A DNA stretch of 64,000 bases from Pseudomonas songnenensis (GTDB lineage: Bacteria; Pseudomonadota; Gammaproteobacteria; Pseudomonadales; Pseudomonadaceae), in NCBI RefSeq assembly GCF_003696315.1, contig NZ_RFFN01000008.1:108270-172269 (forward strand), in the 5' to 3' direction. Made by a program: the position numbers and the translations under genes. Position 1 is the first letter of the stretch, and every line of letters begins with the position of its first letter. Positions 61,703 through 64,000 of this stretch are shown here, in pieces. Under the pieces are notes generated by a model that worked only from the letters and a program-made list of their open reading frames with translations, did not search any database and was not told where the DNA came from.

Positions 61703-63019
61703 CTACAGGGTCATCGCGGCGAGCCAGCCAAACGCCAGCAGCGGCAAGTTGTAGTGCAGGAACGTCGGCACGACTGTGTCCCAGATGTGATTATGCTGGC
61801 CGTCTGCGTTCAAGCCCGCGGTCGGGCCCAGCGTGGAGTCGGAGGCCGGCGAGCCTCCGTCTCCCAGAGCGCCTGCGGTTCCGACCAGACTGACGATTGC
61901 CAAGGGGCTGAACCCGAGTTCCACCCCAAGCGGTACAAAGATCGCGGCGATGATCGGCACGGTAGAGAACGACGAGCCGATACCGATGGTGACCAGCAGG
62001 CCGACCAGGAGCATTAGCAATGCGCCAACAGCTTTGCTGTTTCCGATCCATTGAGTCGATGCGTCTACCAGCAACTTCACCTCGCCGGTTTCACGCATCA
62101 CTTCGGCAAACCCTGCGGCCGCAATCATGATGAAACCGATCATGGCCATCATCTTCATGCCATCCGTGAAAAGATCATCCGCTTCTCGCCAGCGCACTAC
62201 GCCCGACACGGAGAAAATGACAAACCCCACAAGCGCGCCGAGTATCATCGAGTCCAGCCACAGCTGGATAACAAATGCCGCAGCGACGGCTATAGCCGCT
62301 ACCAGCAGCGTCAGAGGGCTATAGCTGACAGTGCTGCTTTCAACCTGCTCAATCCGCGCAAGATCATATTCGCGAGGTTTGCGGTAACTGTAGAAAGCAA
62401 CCAGTAGACCCGCGACCATCCCCATCGCGGGAATGAACATCGCCTGCGTTACTTTGATACCACTGACATCCACTCCACTCTTCGCGACGTTAGCCAACAA
62501 AATCTCGTTCAGGAAGATATTGCCGAACCCCACAGGCAGAAACATATAGGGGGTGATGAGGCCAAATGCGAGAACACAGGCAATCAAACGCCTGTCAATC
62601 TTCATCTTTGACAGCACGAAAAGGAGCGGCGGGACCAGAAGCGGAATAAACGCGATATGGATAGGTAGAATATTCTGGGAAGACACGGCTACCGCCAGCA
62701 GCAATCCAATCATCAGCCACTTGACGGCACCGGCACCTTGGGTGCCCTGCTTGCCAACCAAGTTCAGCGCCTTGTCCGCCAGGGCGTGCGCAAGACCACT
62801 TTTTCCAATGGCCACGGCGAAAGCGCCGAGCAAAGCGTAAGACAATGCAACCGTTGCCCCGCCGCCGAGGCCCTTATTGAATGCGGCAAGACTGCCCTCG
62901 ATTCCCAACCCACCGATCAGCCCGCCGGCCAGCGCTCCTGCAATAAGCGCAACCACCACATGCACGCGGCATAGACTCAGGATCAGCATGATGCCGACTG
63001 CCGCAACAACTGCGTTCAT
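61703..63019 (-). CDS. Na+/H+ antiporter-family permease (YuiF-like)
   Basis: 438-residue permease with about eleven helices of the NhaC/Na_H_antiporter group. Features include [38 protein letters not shown] and the late [20 protein letters not shown] loop, which is highly conserved in YuiF-type proteins, some of which carry histidine. GGAG seven bases before ATG 63019 supports the start. Substrate not certain. It lies between queD and the AI-2E gene on the same strand, with 112 bases to the latter. Confidence 0.88.
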   Translation of the reverse strand: MNAVVAAVGIMLILSLCRVHVVVALIAGALAGGLIGGLGIEGSLAAFNKGLGGGATVALSYALLGAFAVAIGKSGLAHALADKALNLVGKQGTQGAGAVKWLMIGLLLAVAVSSQNILPIHIAFIPLLVPPLLFVLSKMKIDRRLIACVLAFGLITPYMFLPVGFGNIFLNEILLANVAKSGVDVSGIKVTQAMFIPAMGMVAGLLVAFYSYRKPREYDLARIEQVESSTVSYSPLTLLVAAIAVAAAFVIQLWLDSMILGALVGFVIFSVSGVVRWREADDLFTDGMKMMAMIGFIMIAAAGFAEVMRETGEVKLLVDASTQWIGNSKAVGALLMLLVGLLVTIGIGSSFSTVPIIAAIFVPLGVELGFSPLAIVSLVGTAGALGDGGSPASDSTLGPTAGLNADGQHNHIWDTVVPTFLHYNLPLLAFGWLAAMTL

Positions 63020-63222
63020 TCGAATTCTCCATAGAAACGACCTAGGTCGCGTGAAAAGCGCCGTACTCTGCTACAACGAAGCGAAAGTGTCAAAACAGGA
63101 GGTTCGAGCGCTGCTAATGCTGGGCGGGCTCTATTGCATAGGTCGACTCTGGATTGTGCTAGCTGCTATCGACTCAATGAGGTGTTAACGCGCTTACGAC
63201 GGACGTACCCAACTAAAGACCA

Positions 63223-63579
63223 CTAATCGCCCCGGTACTCGCAGCCACTGGTGCAGGTCTCATGAATACGAATACACGAAAGCTCTGGAAGTAATGGCTT
63301 AAGTTCGTGCCATATCCATTTCGCCAGATTTTCACTGGTGGGGTTTTCCAAACCTGGAATGTCATTCAGGTAATTGTGATCAAGCAGGTCGTACAACGGC
63401 TTGAATATCGTTTTGATTTCGCCGAAGTCTCGAATCCAACCCGTGTGCGGGTCAACCGGACCGCTGATATACAGAGCAACTCGAAAAGAATGGCCGTGTA
63501 AACGTCCACATTTGTGCCCCTGCGGTACGTGAGGCAGGCGGTGCGCTGATTCGAACGTAAATTCTTTGAATATTTCCAC
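63223..63579 (-). CDS. queD: 6-carboxy-5,6,7,8-tetrahydropterin synthase QueD
   Basis: 118-residue zinc enzyme of queuosine synthesis converting dihydroneopterin triphosphate to carboxytetrahydropterin. The zinc and catalytic motifs are [23 protein letters not shown] and [14 protein letters not shown] 63579 ([18 protein letters not shown]) matches the family start; a GTG at 63603 would add eight residues. It ends 204 bases from the permease start. Confidence 0.95.
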   Translation of the reverse strand: MEIFKEFTFESAHRLPHVPQGHKCGRLHGHSFRVALYISGPVDPHTGWIRDFGEIKTIFKPLYDLLDHNYLNDIPGLENPTSENLAKWIWHELKPLLPELSCIRIHETCTSGCEYRGD

Positions 63580-63603
63580 GATATCCACTCGCAATCTGAC
63601 CAC

Positions 63604-64000
63604 TGAATCGAGGCGCGATTCTACGCGCTTTGACGAGCAGATACATGCATCGCCTGCCGTGAGGCAGTTGAGCCGTTTCGGGCTAGCAACGGCAGTTAAG
63701 TGGTTCTACGGCCTCTGGTGGCGCGAGGTGGAACACCTAACCACAGTCGCAGTGGGCCGCCTGCCTATAAACGGCCGGCCAACCCAGATGCTGGCTGCCT
63801 ACCGCTATGGCTACAGTTCAAGCAATGAGGGCACACCCCGCAATACATGAATGCCGCCTGTGAAAATCGGATACGAAAACCAAAGAGAGTCTGACGTGAT
63901 AGTCGACGCAGGCCTCGCTTCGCGTGCAGCTAAGAGGCAGTGGACACCTTGCTCTATCGTCCCCGGCCGTTCGACAGCAAGCGCCACATGCCCGATGCGT
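63604..64000. other. No supported gene in the last 397 bases
   Basis: Open frames here lack codon bias or recognisable motifs. On the minus strand the edge reads RIGHVALAVERPGTIEQG then stops shortly after, vaguely like a glyoxalase-fold strand. The fragment is too short to call. Confidence 0.4.

Noticed and set aside
63929..64000. Minus-strand RIGHVALAV fragment at the window edge
   Set aside because: Too short, stops soon, and glyoxalase-like text would be expected at a gene start and not at its end.

Overview
The window looks like chromosome of a GC-rich Pseudomonas-type gammaproteobacterium, probably near the Pseudomonas/Stutzerimonas stutzeri group. This is inferred from gene content and order (yejABEF-fabI, cysG-serS-crcB-rarA-lolA-ftsK, trxB-aat-bpt-infA-clpA-clpS-cspD-icd/idh, nudJ-mnmA-hflD-purB, a 531-residue aceA) and from protein resemblance. 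No search was run. I saw no rRNA, tRNA, CRISPR array or insertion sequence.

Layout. 1-4.8 kb: peptide ABC importer yejABEF (yejA cut by the window edge), with fabI overlapping the end of yejF. 4.9-6.8 kb: a short-chain dehydrogenase and an AraC-type regulator, divergent. 6.8-31.4 kb: a large periplasmic PQQ-dependent alcohol-oxidation locus. It has two quinoprotein alcohol dehydrogenases, one with the lanthanide-type active site (Asp-Phe-Asp) and one with the calcium type (Asp-Phe-Ser), plus a PedF-type cytochrome c. It also has the accessory proteins known only as quinoprotein-associated families: a SoxYZ-like carrier, a zinc metallohydrolase, binding proteins, a beta-propeller, an ABC exporter and a Cys-rich rhodanese-like protein. 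A membrane kinase/response-regulator pair resembling PedS2/PedR2 and an AgmR/ErbR regulator are encoded in the locus, with two chemoreceptors. Inside it sits an unrelated segment: an exonuclease-DUF2703 fusion, an MFS transporter and a TonB-receptor remnant. 31.4-56 kb: core genes for siroheme, seryl-tRNA charging, fluoride export, replication repair, lipoprotein transport, chromosome segregation, thioredoxin, the N-degron pathway, both isocitrate dehydrogenases, tRNA thiolation, purine synthesis and ribosomal L16 hydroxylation. 56-64 kb: isocitrate lyase, a Tat-exported PhoX phosphatase behind a Pho box, an AI-2E transporter, a Na+/H+ antiporter-family permease and queD.

How it works together. 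The centre of interest is the PQQ locus. Alcohols would be oxidised in the periplasm by one of two enzymes chosen by metal supply, with electrons passed to cytochrome c. A TTGGTA-centred element recurs at six places in five intergenic regions of this locus. It lies in front of both dehydrogenase regions, the cupredoxin-kinase-regulator operon, a Cache-domain chemoreceptor, the accessory operon and the agmR operon, and suggests one regulon covering oxidation, metal sensing, accessory chemistry and taxis. No PQQ biosynthesis genes or aldehyde dehydrogenase are present, so the pathway is split across the genome.
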